Source: GCA-2684655 sp045105235 (GTDB lineage: Bacteria; Planctomycetota; UBA1135; UBA2386). From it: a DNA stretch of 64,000 nt. Location: the NCBI GenBank assembly GCA_045105235.1, contig JBGCDH010000059.1, forward strand, positions 1 to 64,000. Direction: 5' to 3'. The translations under genes and the position numbers were made by a program. This document shows, in pieces, positions 8,901 to 16,942 of the stretch; the stretch's first letter is position 1; each line of letters begins with the position of its first letter. Below the pieces are notes generated by a model. That model had not been told where the DNA came from. It was given only the letters and a program-made list of their open reading frames with translations, and ran no database searches.

Positions 8901-10792
8901 GCTACTCCGCGGATTCGGCGGCCGAGGCATTGACCGGCGCCGCGACCAGACGTCGAGAGGTGCAGGACTCCGTCGGTAGCTTCGACATGCCTGCCTGGCA
9001 GCTGGCAGAACGGCTACGACGCAGCCCACACCTTGAAGCCACCGAACACCTCGCATTTTCTCTCTTACCCGAACAAAAGAATCTTGAGCGGCAACTCGAG
9101 CACCTGCGGGCACAGCTGCGCGACGCGCGCAACCGCTCAAACGACCTCAACGCCTACCTCAAACGCCAACAGGCACTCGAGGAACGCATCGCGGAGCTCC
9201 AAGTCGAAACGACTGCCGCGGGTCGCCAGCGGGAGAGCATCGAGCAGCGTGCCGGCAAGCTCGAGCAAGACCTCGAAACGGAACAGCAGGCGGCCAAGCA
9301 GCGCGAAGACGAGCTTCGACGAGAGCTGAGTTCCCTCGAGATACACGTTCATGAGGAGCGCGTTGCAAAAGAGGCTGCAGAGCGCAGCGCCGAGTCCCTC
9401 CGAGCCCAAGGCCAGCAGACAGCTGAGCACGCAGCCGCCCTGAAGGCCCAGCTGAAGACAGCACAGCAGGCCCGCGCCGGCCGCCTCGCCCGTGCCCGCA
9501 CGGACGCTATCGATCAGGCGCGCAGCATCGACCGAGCGCGCGGCACCGCGCTGCGCAACATGCTAGCCGGCAGCGACGCAACCGAAGGTCGGCTGTCGGG
9601 CCCAACGCGCCTAGCGCGCTTCGTCGCCCGTAAGGTGCGTCCTAAGAGTCCGGACCTTTTGGTTGTGCCATTGCCGGCAGATGTCGCATGGGCAAACCGC
9701 ACGGTCATCGACAACGACCTGCGTCATGCCGCGGCGGCAGGCTTCGCGATTCGCTTTCTGGCGATCCCCTTTTGCGATCCAGCGCTCGACCGCGCTGCGT
9801 CGCAATGGACCCAGGATCTGACGAAGTATGCGGCGGTTTCGTCGCGGCTCGCCGCGAGCGACCAAGCAGCGTTCGCGGACGCGACCGGCGAGAAGGAACA
9901 GGCCCTCCTCAAGGCCTGCCGACTCAATGCCTTGGCCTTCTCGATCGCACGCGAAGTCGAATCGCTGGCGCCGGCCGCAGTACTAGCACTCGACCTGCAA
10001 GAGCAGGGCGCTTTGGCGGCGCTGACGGCATCCCTCTGCCGCCTGGACGTCGTCACACGGGTGCGTGGCATGGACCTGCTCGGCTACCGAAACCGCTCGC
10101 TGTCGCTGCAGATCCTCGAGGCAAGCAAGCTGCTCCTCTGTGACAGCCCCGCCACCGCCCAACAGGTGTCGCTCCGCTCGAAACCCGAGTACCTGGTGCT
10201 CTCGCCGGCCGAAGAGAACACGGCCTCACCAGCGGAGTCAACTGACACCACCGTCGCCATGTTTGGGCCGCTCACAGCGCAGCGCAACCCGGCCGAACTC
10301 GTGCAGAGCCTGCTCGCCCTGCACAAGGCAGGGCACAACAACATCCGCCTCGACATCGCCACCGCTGCCACTCCTGGACCGGACGAACTCGAGCAGCGCA
10401 CGGTGCTGCTCGACCGCCTGAGTGAGCACGGCCTCGCCGAACGGACACGCTTTTCCGATGGCATTGGCGCCGGAGCAGCCAGGACCTTGGCAAGCCGGGC
10501 CGCGCTGATACTCGATCCGGCAACGGACGGAGCAGACTTCGGCGCGACCGACGGCGCCGCGCTCGCAATCGCAACCCAGACTCCGTTTGCAGGCACACAC
10601 ACCGAGTCCTTGCTGTGGCTGTTTGGCCTCGCCAAGCCAGCACAATCGCCACACCTTGGCGCTCTAAAGGATCTGCCCGAGCTCGCGTGCACAGCCATTG
10701 CGGCGAAGCCTTCTACGGGCTCCGCACCGCCCCCCTCAAGCAACGCACAGTCGTGGACAGACGCGATCGAACGCGTGCGTTCGTGGCACTGA
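5972..10792 (+). CDS. Giant multi-domain glycosyltransferase: GT4, GT2, coiled coil, GT4-like tail
   Basis: A 1606-residue protein that appears to fuse several glycan-assembly activities. Residues 1-395 are a GT4 enzyme (MRIALLSYEYPPETGFGGIG; ANRLEPRKGTKVLEE; ENAPYSLLEAMAAERA with E-x7-E). About 260 residues of helical linker follow. Residues about 655-900 are a GT2 enzyme (VTVLIPSYNHERY; VADDGSSDGT; LNSDDLFHPKR as DxD). Residues about 1030-1180 are strongly heptad-like, rich in Glu, Gln, Arg and Ala, so a coiled coil. The last 380 residues resemble a GT4 or receptor-like Rossmann pair (MFGPLTAQRNPAELV) without an obvious catalytic motif. No membrane segment is evident. It lies between a GT4 gene and a sulfotransferase in one tight run. 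The coiled coil may oligomerise it or set chain length, as in some O-antigen polymerisation proteins; that is inference. Confidence 0.85.
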   Translation: MRIALLSYEYPPETGFGGIGTYTHYQAHALTRLGHEVTVFSGAKRPLRSRAADGSVTVIRNWTKQRLGPLASSRTHELGWFNNRLDTAVNMYASLRRELEAGQFDIVEMPECGAEGALVNTMLDLPTVVRLHSPAELIMPTYNTGQVDRMMTATMERMALSGARAVTSCSHWLAKAAIDTIGIRQPIQVIPNGLDLRTFDADEGIDICEKWGIPRDATKIFFANRLEPRKGTKVLEEICAPLLKQFEDLVIVLAGADLDGWFERELQATLDSDELRSRVIAIGRISQSEVRACLKQTDIFLLASIWENAPYSLLEAMAAERAIVASDCGGIPEMLRHGLDGLVAATGQADSFQRSLEKLLAARNLRERLGRSARQRVESRFTDVTMAERSLDYYSWVLGSSRSGGTADTAGKEAVRASAGKQTITESNWFFVRWLAGGNTGSIPTVFDAAGDAPLAKLGLDELAFVKHTLTRTFWSSAFRDHDGFAAFIKELDQLYRDTALARSRDSRSRDRKELVYPAANHVLFDSDKAVSTLASEAWRVETSPTFSAWIARCAGDDAFRERALRSIATRHLLIRGTRRKATKEGLDALRWLYRSPAHRTALLTADEQAFESETFGKALRGDIAELGLHAPMRRPRVFGRKKANARKAGDNDEASVAEVTVLIPSYNHERYIAAAMQSALEQTVATRVLVADDGSSDGTFATASSLKDPRVVVKRNEHNLGLGRSIAAALDTIDTEFVAILNSDDLFHPKRLERCLEVLTATDGAEVAATALQVMDPSDAALTAESACITDVGPRALQWLRWYESYCAGVELTPGDPPSEQVDALLAANFLVSSSNIVCRTSWLRDRIERVVPLRYCLDWRIFLDAALEGSLAYIAEPLLGYRLHDSNTVWFEGEMRHDYVHEVNFVIAETLKTLAANHRQVARNDSETAESQASTPATTAEELARLLTGPVRAHGEADANAIAWSLLAGRPLELGYSADSAAEALTGAATRRREVQDSVGSFDMPAWQLAERLRRSPHLEATEHLAFSLLPEQKNLERQLEHLRAQLRDARNRSNDLNAYLKRQQALEERIAELQVETTAAGRQRESIEQRAGKLEQDLETEQQAAKQREDELRRELSSLEIHVHEERVAKEAAERSAESLRAQGQQTAEHAAALKAQLKTAQQARAGRLARARTDAIDQARSIDRARGTALRNMLAGSDATEGRLSGPTRLARFVARKVRPKSPDLLVVPLPADVAWANRTVIDNDLRHAAAAGFAIRFLAIPFCDPALDRAASQWTQDLTKYAAVSSRLAASDQAAFADATGEKEQALLKACRLNALAFSIAREVESLAPAAVLALDLQEQGALAALTASLCRLDVVTRVRGMDLLGYRNRSLSLQILEASKLLLCDSPATAQQVSLRSKPEYLVLSPAEENTASPAESTDTTVAMFGPLTAQRNPAELVQSLLALHKAGHNNIRLDIATAATPGPDELEQRTVLLDRLSEHGLAERTRFSDGIGAGAARTLASRAALILDPATDGADFGATDGAALAIATQTPFAGTHTESLLWLFGLAKPAQSPHLGALKDLPELACTAIAAKPSTGSAPPPSSNAQSWTDAIERVRSWH

Positions 10793-10797
10793 ATCCA

Positions 10798-11592
10798 ATG
10801 ACACCGAAGCTCAGTTATCTCGTCTGCTCGACGCAACGCAGCGGCAGCAACCTGCTCTGCCAGCTGATGCAGTTCAGCAACGTCGCCGGCTACCCGGAAG
10901 AGTACTTCGCACCCGAGTTCTACAACGGCTACGCCACCGACATGCTCGAGATGCCGAGCTTCCCGGACTTGTTTCGCGACTACCTGACGGCCATCACCGA
11001 CAAGCGCGTGACGCACAACGGCGTGTTCGGCGCCAAGATGATGCGCAACTACGTCGGCGACTTTTGCTCGCGCGTGCGCGACGACAAGAGCATGTCTAAC
11101 GAAGCCGACAACTTGAAGCTGCTGCAAGCGACGTTCCCGGGATTGAAGTTCATCTGGCTGAAGCGTCGTAACAAGGTTCGCCAGGCGATCTCGATCGTGC
11201 GCGCCCAGCTGCGCAACTCCTACATTTCGAGTGACGACCAAAAGCGACCTGCGGCGGCAGCCGTGCCGAAAGACCACTTCGACTACGCCCGCCTGAAGAA
11301 GCTCGTCGATGGCTACAGCCAAGCCGATCGCGAATGGCAACGGTTCTTCGAAAAGGGCGGCCTGGAGCCGATCACGCTCGACTACGAGGACATGGTGCCG
11401 GCGCTTGGAACCGCGATTCCAGGCGTCATTGAAGCACTCGGCATTGAGCTACCGGCCGGCTACCAACAGCCACAGCCGAAGCACGAGCGACAGTCCGACG
11501 ACCTCTCGCAGGATTGGTATGAACGCTTCCACCAACAGCGACAAGCTGATGAGCTAGCGGCTTTGAAGCAGTCGCTGCGCGAAGAACGCTGA
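10798..11592 (+). CDS. Stf0-like sulfotransferase (first copy)
   Basis: A 264-residue PAPS-dependent sulfotransferase candidate of the family that includes mycobacterial trehalose 2-sulfotransferase Stf0. The 5-prime phosphosulfate loop is STQRSGSNLLCQL near residue 10; PEEYF follows with the glutamate proposed as base in Stf0; FGAKMM near residue 80 and the RRNKVRQAIS segment (3-prime phosphate binding) are both present. The ATG at 10798, 5 nt after the giant glycosyltransferase stop, was chosen over an open upstream extension. Position at the end of the glycosyltransferase run suggests that it sulfates the glycan made there. A paralogue lies at 16138-16935. Confidence 0.85.
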   Translation: MTPKLSYLVCSTQRSGSNLLCQLMQFSNVAGYPEEYFAPEFYNGYATDMLEMPSFPDLFRDYLTAITDKRVTHNGVFGAKMMRNYVGDFCSRVRDDKSMSNEADNLKLLQATFPGLKFIWLKRRNKVRQAISIVRAQLRNSYISSDDQKRPAAAAVPKDHFDYARLKKLVDGYSQADREWQRFFEKGGLEPITLDYEDMVPALGTAIPGVIEALGIELPAGYQQPQPKHERQSDDLSQDWYERFHQQRQADELAALKQSLREER

Positions 11593-11602
11593 ACACAGCT
11601 AG

Positions 11603-12903
11603 CGCGCGCGCCTCAACCATCTAACCGACAGACGAGCCCAGCGAACTTCGACTACCTGCCGATTGGAGCGGCTGCCGTCGCTCCCATTACCTACCTCAAC
11701 CGAAATCGCCCCATCGGCGGCGAGTGCACGAGCTGCCATCTTCGACTTCAACGGAGACGGCCTCCTCGACATCGTCTCAGACACCGCGATCCGTGTTCAG
11801 CAGGGCGACAGCTCGTTTGTTCCAGCCCAACAGCCTGGCATCCCCGGCGCCGCGCTGAGCTATGGCGGCGGCAAGAACGCACTGCACAGTGTGGCGCGCA
11901 TGCACGACGTCACCGGCCCACGCGATCACATCGAAGTTGTGCGAGTCAGCGCGTCCACGGGTTCCTCCGCCGTGACACGCATCAATGGCATCGGCAACGG
12001 ATGGCCGCTAGGCAGCGCATCGACGCTCGAAGGAAGCCCATCGACTCCTATCAGCAATGGCAATACGCCAACACTCGAATTTGAGCCGTTCCTTCGCCCC
12101 AACTCCGACAACCGCAGTCTGGCCCTACTGCTTGACGGTACGTCGCTCAATAGAGGACTGTGGCTAGCGGACTACGTCGCCGCCAGTGACAGCTACGAGC
12201 GATCTCAGGTCACGTCGCTACCGGAAGACCTACAGTTCATGGCGGTATATCGCGAAGGCGCCATCGGGCCCGAACGCAATCCTGCCTGGAACACAGTTCC
12301 CGAGGGCATTGCCGCCGTGTATCCGGGCGTCGCACCACTCATCAACGTGACGTGGCTCGCCCCGAGCAATTCCTACCAACCGACGACCATCACATTCTCA
12401 CCTGCGGCCCCTGACACCAGCCTAGAAGGCCTGGCTGTCGTCGACACCGACGACGACGACCTCGAATACCTCATCGTGCTGATGCGAACGGCACGAGTAA
12501 ACGCGCTATCTGCCAACCGCAGCGCCGTCAACTTGAGACTGTTCGTGGTGCGACAGCTACCCAATGAAGCTGGCTTCGAGATCAACAGCAACCCCAACGT
12601 CAATCAGCCGCCGCAGCTCCCGCTGTCGTTCGACGCGCCGCTGTACAAGAGAGCCGACCACAGACGTTCGGCTTCGATCGGTCCAACCCGAATCCGATCG
12701 GTGTATTGGCACTCGAACATGAAGTCCGGCCCTTCCAGTTCACCAACAGCTTCGGTCGCTTTCAGTTCGTTGCACCGTTCAACAACGTTGTAGTGGACCG
12801 CCTTGGCACGGCGATCGGCGACCTCGACGGCGACGGCGACGGCTGGCCGGAGGCAATCGGCAGCGACGTCAGTTCCCAGCCACTCTACAGGATTGGGCGC
12901 TGA
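11603..12903 (+). pseudogene. FG-GAP/VCBS-type secreted protein, broken
   Basis: This region encodes a beta-propeller-like protein with DFNGDGLLD at about 11750 and DLDGDGDGWPEA at about 12825, both calcium-binding FG-GAP/VCBS repeat motifs. They lie in different reading frames: the first frame runs open to 12793, while the second motif and the surrounding FGFDRS to QPLYRIGR segment are in the frame ending at 12903. The switch must fall around 12640-12680. There is also no ATG and no signal peptide: the upstream frame is open only to 11603 and the best start is a TTG at 11663. Intact relatives are normally secreted. The missing signal, the frameshift and the adjacent transposase relic together point to a decayed gene. 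A sequencing error could explain the frameshift but not the missing start. Confidence 0.65.
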
Positions 12904-12984
12904 CGCCGCCCGTTCTGCCGGCGTTGCGCATACCGATGGGGCCACACCGTCTGAGTGCTTTGGCAGCCCTAACAGTCCGGCAGG

Positions 12985-13096
12985 ATCTACGCGGCCCTGA
13001 CGGCCAACGGACTGAAGCAGCACCTGATCAGGACATTCAAGGTCAGCAACGACCCGCGCTTCGAAGAGAAGCTGCGTGACGTCGCCGGCCTTATCT
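12985..13096 (+). pseudogene. IS630-family transposase fragment
   Basis: Translation from 12985 gives a short stretch that includes LKQHLIRTFKVSNDPRFEEK followed by LRDVAGL. This is the segment of IS630 transposases that joins the N-terminal helix-turn-helix region to the first DDE strand, normally followed by a VDEK motif. Here the similarity stops after about 37 codons and the downstream residues are unrelated, so neither the DNA-binding part nor the catalytic triad remains. No terminal inverted repeats were recognised. The 384-bp space from 12904 to 13287 holds only this relic. It lies directly behind the broken FG-GAP gene, so past insertion and deletion may have disrupted that gene. Confidence 0.72.
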
Positions 13097-13287
13097 CCGA
13101 CCACCAGAAGACTGAAACAGGGGCTCACGATCCCAAACGCCTCCGGCGTTTTGACTCAGAAGCCTCGTCACCAGCGTCGCAAAAGCAGCGAACACCGCAG
13201 GAGCACTGCCTCCAAAGAACACCGCCGGCGCCCACCGTGCCAAGAACCTCGGCGCCACAAACCTCAACGTCTCGAACCGCAGTCGCC

Positions 13288-14745
13288 ATGCATTCTCGCT
13301 CACACCTCGCTATTCGACCGGCATCGACTCTTCTACTGGCCAGTGCCCTCGCGTGCCAAGGCTCCTGGATGCAGGCGACGCCTTCCAATCGCCCAAGCGC
13401 AAGGATCAACCACGCGATGGCCTACGACGAAGCGCGCGACGAGGTCGTGCTCTTCGGTGGCCGCGTGATGACCAACACCACCTCGTGGACAACCCTCGAC
13501 TCAACCTACGCTTGGAACGGTAGCGACTGGTCTGTTCGCACTCCAGCACAGCAGCCGGTCGCGCGCTTCCACCACGAGATGGTCTACGACCCGATTCGTC
13601 AACGCATCGTACTGTTCGGGGGACAAGGACCGAACGGGGGCATTCTCGACGACACTTGGGAATGGGACGGCCTGAACTGGACGCGCATACTCCCAACGCA
13701 CAAGCCCCCAGCACGACAGAGCCACTCGATGGCTTGGCACCCCATTCGCGAAACCGTGCTCTTGTTCGGCGGTGAGGACAACACTCGTAAACGAGACTTT
13801 TGGGAGTTCGACGGAACCACCTGGCTCCCGATCTTTGCGTTGTCACCCCCGCCCGCGCGTACGAATAGCGCGATGTTCTTCGACCACAGCACGCAGGGCG
13901 TCGTGATCTTTGGCGGCGTTCAAGACGTCGCGCCCGGATTTTCGCAAGGCGTCCAAGCAGACAACACTTGGCTCTGGCAACAAGGTGCCTGGACCGAGCT
14001 CCTGCCCTTGGGGTCATCAAACTCGCCTGAAATTGGGGCGCGGTGCCCACTGCCGGGTCCTGACCGGCGCATCGCTTCGGTCGACACACTACGAAACCGG
14101 GCGATCGTCCACAGTGGCATGACTTCCAGTCTATTAGTCGGACGAGCCGTCTATGAGTACGGCGGTGACTGGAGGGCCCCCCGCCCGACCAGCATCGCCA
14201 TGGTCCGCAATGCTGCGGCCTTCGACAGCATGCGTGGCGAAGTGGTTTCCTTTGGCGGCCGGCGTGCCAATTCCTTCACTCTCCAGGTAGATGAAACCTG
14301 GATCTACAGCCCACAGATCCCTGACTTGGCATCGGCAACCTCATACGGAAATGGCTGCGGAACGCCCCCACTGCTATCCACCGTCACGGCCAGCAATCGA
14401 CCGGTCCTCGGCCAAACCAGCACGATGGGCATCACCAACGCTCCGACGGCGCTTGGCGCGGTCGCACTTGGCTGGAGCAACACCGATTACTTAGGCTTCC
14501 AACTCCCTGTAACACTTGCAGGCCTGAACATGTCCGGCTGCAGCCTTCTACATTCGTCAGAACTCACCGGACTGCCAGCAACACCTGTCGCGGCCGGCCA
14601 ACTGCAGGCGACCGTCTCGATTCCGAACACGCTGAACATCATTGGCCTCCGGTTCTACACGCAGGCCTACGCATTCGCGCCGGGAGCGAACACTCGCGGC
14701 GTCATCGTCAGCAATGGCGTGAACTGGAGAATCGGCGACGCCTAG
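13288..14745 (+). CDS. Secreted Kelch-repeat protein
   Basis: A 485-residue exported protein. From the ATG at 13288 it has a likely signal peptide (hydrophobic stretch STLLLASALACQG). Five Kelch-like blades follow, each marked by a VVLFGG-type strand (VVLFGG, IVLFGG, VLLFGG, VVIFGG, VVSFGG) and an aromatic strand such as WEWDGLNW or YAWNGSDW. From about residue 360 a different tail starts with YGNGCGTP and runs through LGWSN, LAGLNMSGCSLL and GLRFYTQAYA to the end; I associate this tail with Planctomycetota secreted proteins. An in-frame ATG-like start exists upstream at 13237 but would bury the signal peptide. The ligand is unknown; propellers of this kind usually bind protein or carbohydrate. 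Confidence 0.8.
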   Translation: MHSRSHLAIRPASTLLLASALACQGSWMQATPSNRPSARINHAMAYDEARDEVVLFGGRVMTNTTSWTTLDSTYAWNGSDWSVRTPAQQPVARFHHEMVYDPIRQRIVLFGGQGPNGGILDDTWEWDGLNWTRILPTHKPPARQSHSMAWHPIRETVLLFGGEDNTRKRDFWEFDGTTWLPIFALSPPPARTNSAMFFDHSTQGVVIFGGVQDVAPGFSQGVQADNTWLWQQGAWTELLPLGSSNSPEIGARCPLPGPDRRIASVDTLRNRAIVHSGMTSSLLVGRAVYEYGGDWRAPRPTSIAMVRNAAAFDSMRGEVVSFGGRRANSFTLQVDETWIYSPQIPDLASATSYGNGCGTPPLLSTVTASNRPVLGQTSTMGITNAPTALGAVALGWSNTDYLGFQLPVTLAGLNMSGCSLLHSSELTGLPATPVAAGQLQATVSIPNTLNIIGLRFYTQAYAFAPGANTRGVIVSNGVNWRIGDA

Positions 14746-14931
14746 TAGCTCGTTGAAGAAAGGACTGGTTGTCAGGGTCGTAATTCTCAATACATGTCGG
14801 TGCCCCAAAACGCAGCCGAATCGGCTGATTCGTCGAGGCCATCGGGTGCCGAGATGCGCCTAGAACGCAGCCCTGACGGCCAAGCCGCTCCAGGGCGGAT
14901 GGCGAACGAAGTAGCAAGCTGCGAGCTAGCC

Positions 14932-15933
14932 TTATCGCTTGCGCAGCAACACCCGCGCGCCCGTAACTTCGAGTTCCTCGATTGCCATCGATCGATAGGG
15001 CTCGACAAACTGGGCGCGGCGTTCGCGCGTAACGTTGGCGCGCGACCAAACTTGGACATCGAGGATGTCGAAGCCGTGCTTGGCAAGAATCGCACGATAC
15101 TCGGCAGGCCGCTTCCTGTTCATCCAGGCACCAACGCTTGGCTGATTCGGCAGCCCAACAAAGAAGTGCGGCTCGTCCGTCACGATCGTCAAGTAGTCGA
15201 GCTGGTCAATCGTCTTGTCGTGGTAGCGCCGATGGTCCGTGGCATCGATACCGTGAACGTTGAAACCGCCCGAACGCGTCACGCGAGCGAGCTCTGCCAC
15301 GACTTCCTCGACGTCCTCCACGTGCTCTAAAACCGCAGTCGACACAACCACGTCGGCTTTGCCGTCTTTGAGGGGCAGGCTCTTTCCGGGCGCCACCGCA
15401 TAGCGCAGGCGTTTGCGGTCGACGCCCGACGGATCCCCACGGTTGAGCTTCGCCACATCGAAGCCGGACAGGTTCTTGGCAAGATCCCAAGGCGCCCATG
15501 CGCTGCTACCCAAGACCTGAGCCGGATCCGAGAGCAAATGCCGAATCAGTTCGGCAATGGCACAGGCGGCGCGCGGCGCGTCCTCGACGGGAAACAGATC
15601 GAAGGCATGGCACTTCTTCGCCCCCAGCGCCAGGAAGAGTGTGCTGAGACCCCACGGGTTCGTCACACCACAGCCAACCTCGACAACGGTACTGTTCCGC
15701 AGGCACGGCTTGATTGGCAGAGATGTGTAATAGCTGTCGAGCAGATTGCGGTAGCGCCGCATCGAAAAGCGATACTTCGGCGCGTCCGCAAGAAACGCGC
15801 CCAACCGCTCGCTAAGCCGACCTAAAACATCGAGTCCAGGCAGCACGTTCTCGAGGACGTTGCCTTGGTTGAGCCGCGCCAAGAGCTGCTGTGCGAGCAG
15901 CTTGGTAGATGGCTCGTGGTTCGGAGTTTGCAT
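14932..15933 (-). CDS. Class I SAM-dependent methyltransferase
   Basis: A 333-residue methyltransferase. Motif I is VVEVGCGVTNPWG, the acidic ribose-binding position is HAFDLFP, and motif IV is DVVVSTAVLEHVEDVEEVV, the usual signature of Methyltransf_11-type enzymes. About 90 residues precede motif I. The ATG at 15933 was chosen because GGAG at 15940-15943 lies six bases upstream; a GTG at 15945 is also in frame. It is the last gene of the minus-strand sugar-nucleotide and sulfotransferase run, separated by 204 bp that contain a GC-rich hairpin. A role in methylating a sugar of the glycan or its end cap is plausible but not shown. Confidence 0.78.
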   Translation of the reverse strand: MQTPNHEPSTKLLAQQLLARLNQGNVLENVLPGLDVLGRLSERLGAFLADAPKYRFSMRRYRNLLDSYYTSLPIKPCLRNSTVVEVGCGVTNPWGLSTLFLALGAKKCHAFDLFPVEDAPRAACAIAELIRHLLSDPAQVLGSSAWAPWDLAKNLSGFDVAKLNRGDPSGVDRKRLRYAVAPGKSLPLKDGKADVVVSTAVLEHVEDVEEVVAELARVTRSGGFNVHGIDATDHRRYHDKTIDQLDYLTIVTDEPHFFVGLPNQPSVGAWMNRKRPAEYRAILAKHGFDILDVQVWSRANVTRERRAQFVEPYRSMAIEELEVTGARVLLRKR

Positions 15934-16007
15934 GGGATTCTCCACCGAGACTTCGAGAAGTCGAGTTCGAAGCTGTCACTTCCCCTCCCCGAGGCACCGA
16001 CTTTCGA

Positions 16008-16027
16008 CGCCGGCCACGCGGCCGGCG
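16008..16027. other. Perfect GC-rich hairpin between sulfotransferase and methyltransferase genes
   Basis: CGCCGGCC at 16008-16015 and GGCCGGCG at 16020-16027 form a perfect 8-bp stem with a 4-base loop. It lies in the 204-bp space between two minus-strand genes. No run of T follows on either strand, so it is not a classic intrinsic terminator; it may attenuate or protect the transcript. Confidence 0.4.
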
Positions 16028-16137
16028 ACCAAGTCCTGTGTTCCTAGTCCCGTGGCAATAGAAGTTTCGCCAACGTGGCCGCGACGACGACCGCGACCGC
16101 CGGTTCCGCACCACGCTGAGCCGCAGGCAAGACGCCG

Positions 16138-16935
16138 TCAACGCGGCCGACGCAGCCACCACGACCCTCGCTCGCGCTGGCGCCGTCCGTGCACGAAGCG
16201 CTCGTACCACTCTTCTGACAGCTGATCCGCCTGACGCTGCAGCTTTGGCGGAGCGACCGCGATGTCTTTGGGCACCGCGAGGCCTAACGCTTCGATCACG
16301 GCGGGAACGGCCGAAGCCGTGTCGGCGGCGAAGTCCTCGTAGTCGAAGGCGATCGGCTCTACGCCCGCGGCCTCGAAGAATCGCTGCCAACCGGCATCGC
16401 TCTGCTCAAAGTGCTTGGCAACCCCCGCAATGCGGTCATAGTCGAAGCGATCACGAGGCAGTTCTCGCGGCGTCGGCCGACGTTCGCGGTCACGCGACAC
16501 CCACTGATCGCTGATCTCGGCTCGCACCATCGAAATCGCCTGACGCACCTTGTTGCGGCGTCGCAGCCAGATGTAGCGCGGCGCCCCAAACGTCTCGACT
16601 AGCACATCGTGTGAACTCGCCGCTCGCGACATGCGATCGTCAGATCGAATGCGGCCACAGATCTCGTCGAGATAGGACCACATCATCACCGACCCGAACG
16701 CACCGTTGGGCGAGCGCCGCGCCAACACACAAGCAAGGTAGTCGCCGAAGCGATCTGGAAAGCCGTCCAGCTCGAACAGCTTGCGCGCGTAGCCGTCGAA
16801 GAATCGCTCGGCGAAATACTCTTCGGGAAAGCCAGCGATCCCGCTGTCGCGCAGCAGTTGGCAAAGCAGATTGCTGCCGCTGCGCTGTGTCGTGCAAACG
16901 AGGTAGCTGACGCCTGACTGCGTCGAATCGCTCAC
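16138..16935 (-). CDS. Stf0-like sulfotransferase (second copy)
   Basis: A 265-residue paralogue of the sulfotransferase at 10798-11592. It keeps the phosphosulfate loop TTQRSGSNLLCQL, the PEEYF glutamate and the RRNKVRQAIS segment. It differs in the conserved FGxK position: this copy reads NGAFGSVMM where the other reads NGVFGAKMM, so the lysine is replaced by valine. It starts with GTG only 7 bp after galE and so belongs to the ugd-uxs-galE operon. The last 15 residues are very Arg- and Trp-rich (RGSWWLRRPR). It probably sulfates the same glycan at a different position; the Lys change may alter catalysis. Confidence 0.82.
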   Translation of the reverse strand: MSDSTQSGVSYLVCTTQRSGSNLLCQLLRDSGIAGFPEEYFAERFFDGYARKLFELDGFPDRFGDYLACVLARRSPNGAFGSVMMWSYLDEICGRIRSDDRMSRAASSHDVLVETFGAPRYIWLRRRNKVRQAISMVRAEISDQWVSRDRERRPTPRELPRDRFDYDRIAGVAKHFEQSDAGWQRFFEAAGVEPIAFDYEDFAADTASAVPAVIEALGLAVPKDIAVAPPKLQRQADQLSEEWYERFVHGRRQRERGSWWLRRPR

Positions 16936-16942
16936 GGAAAAC

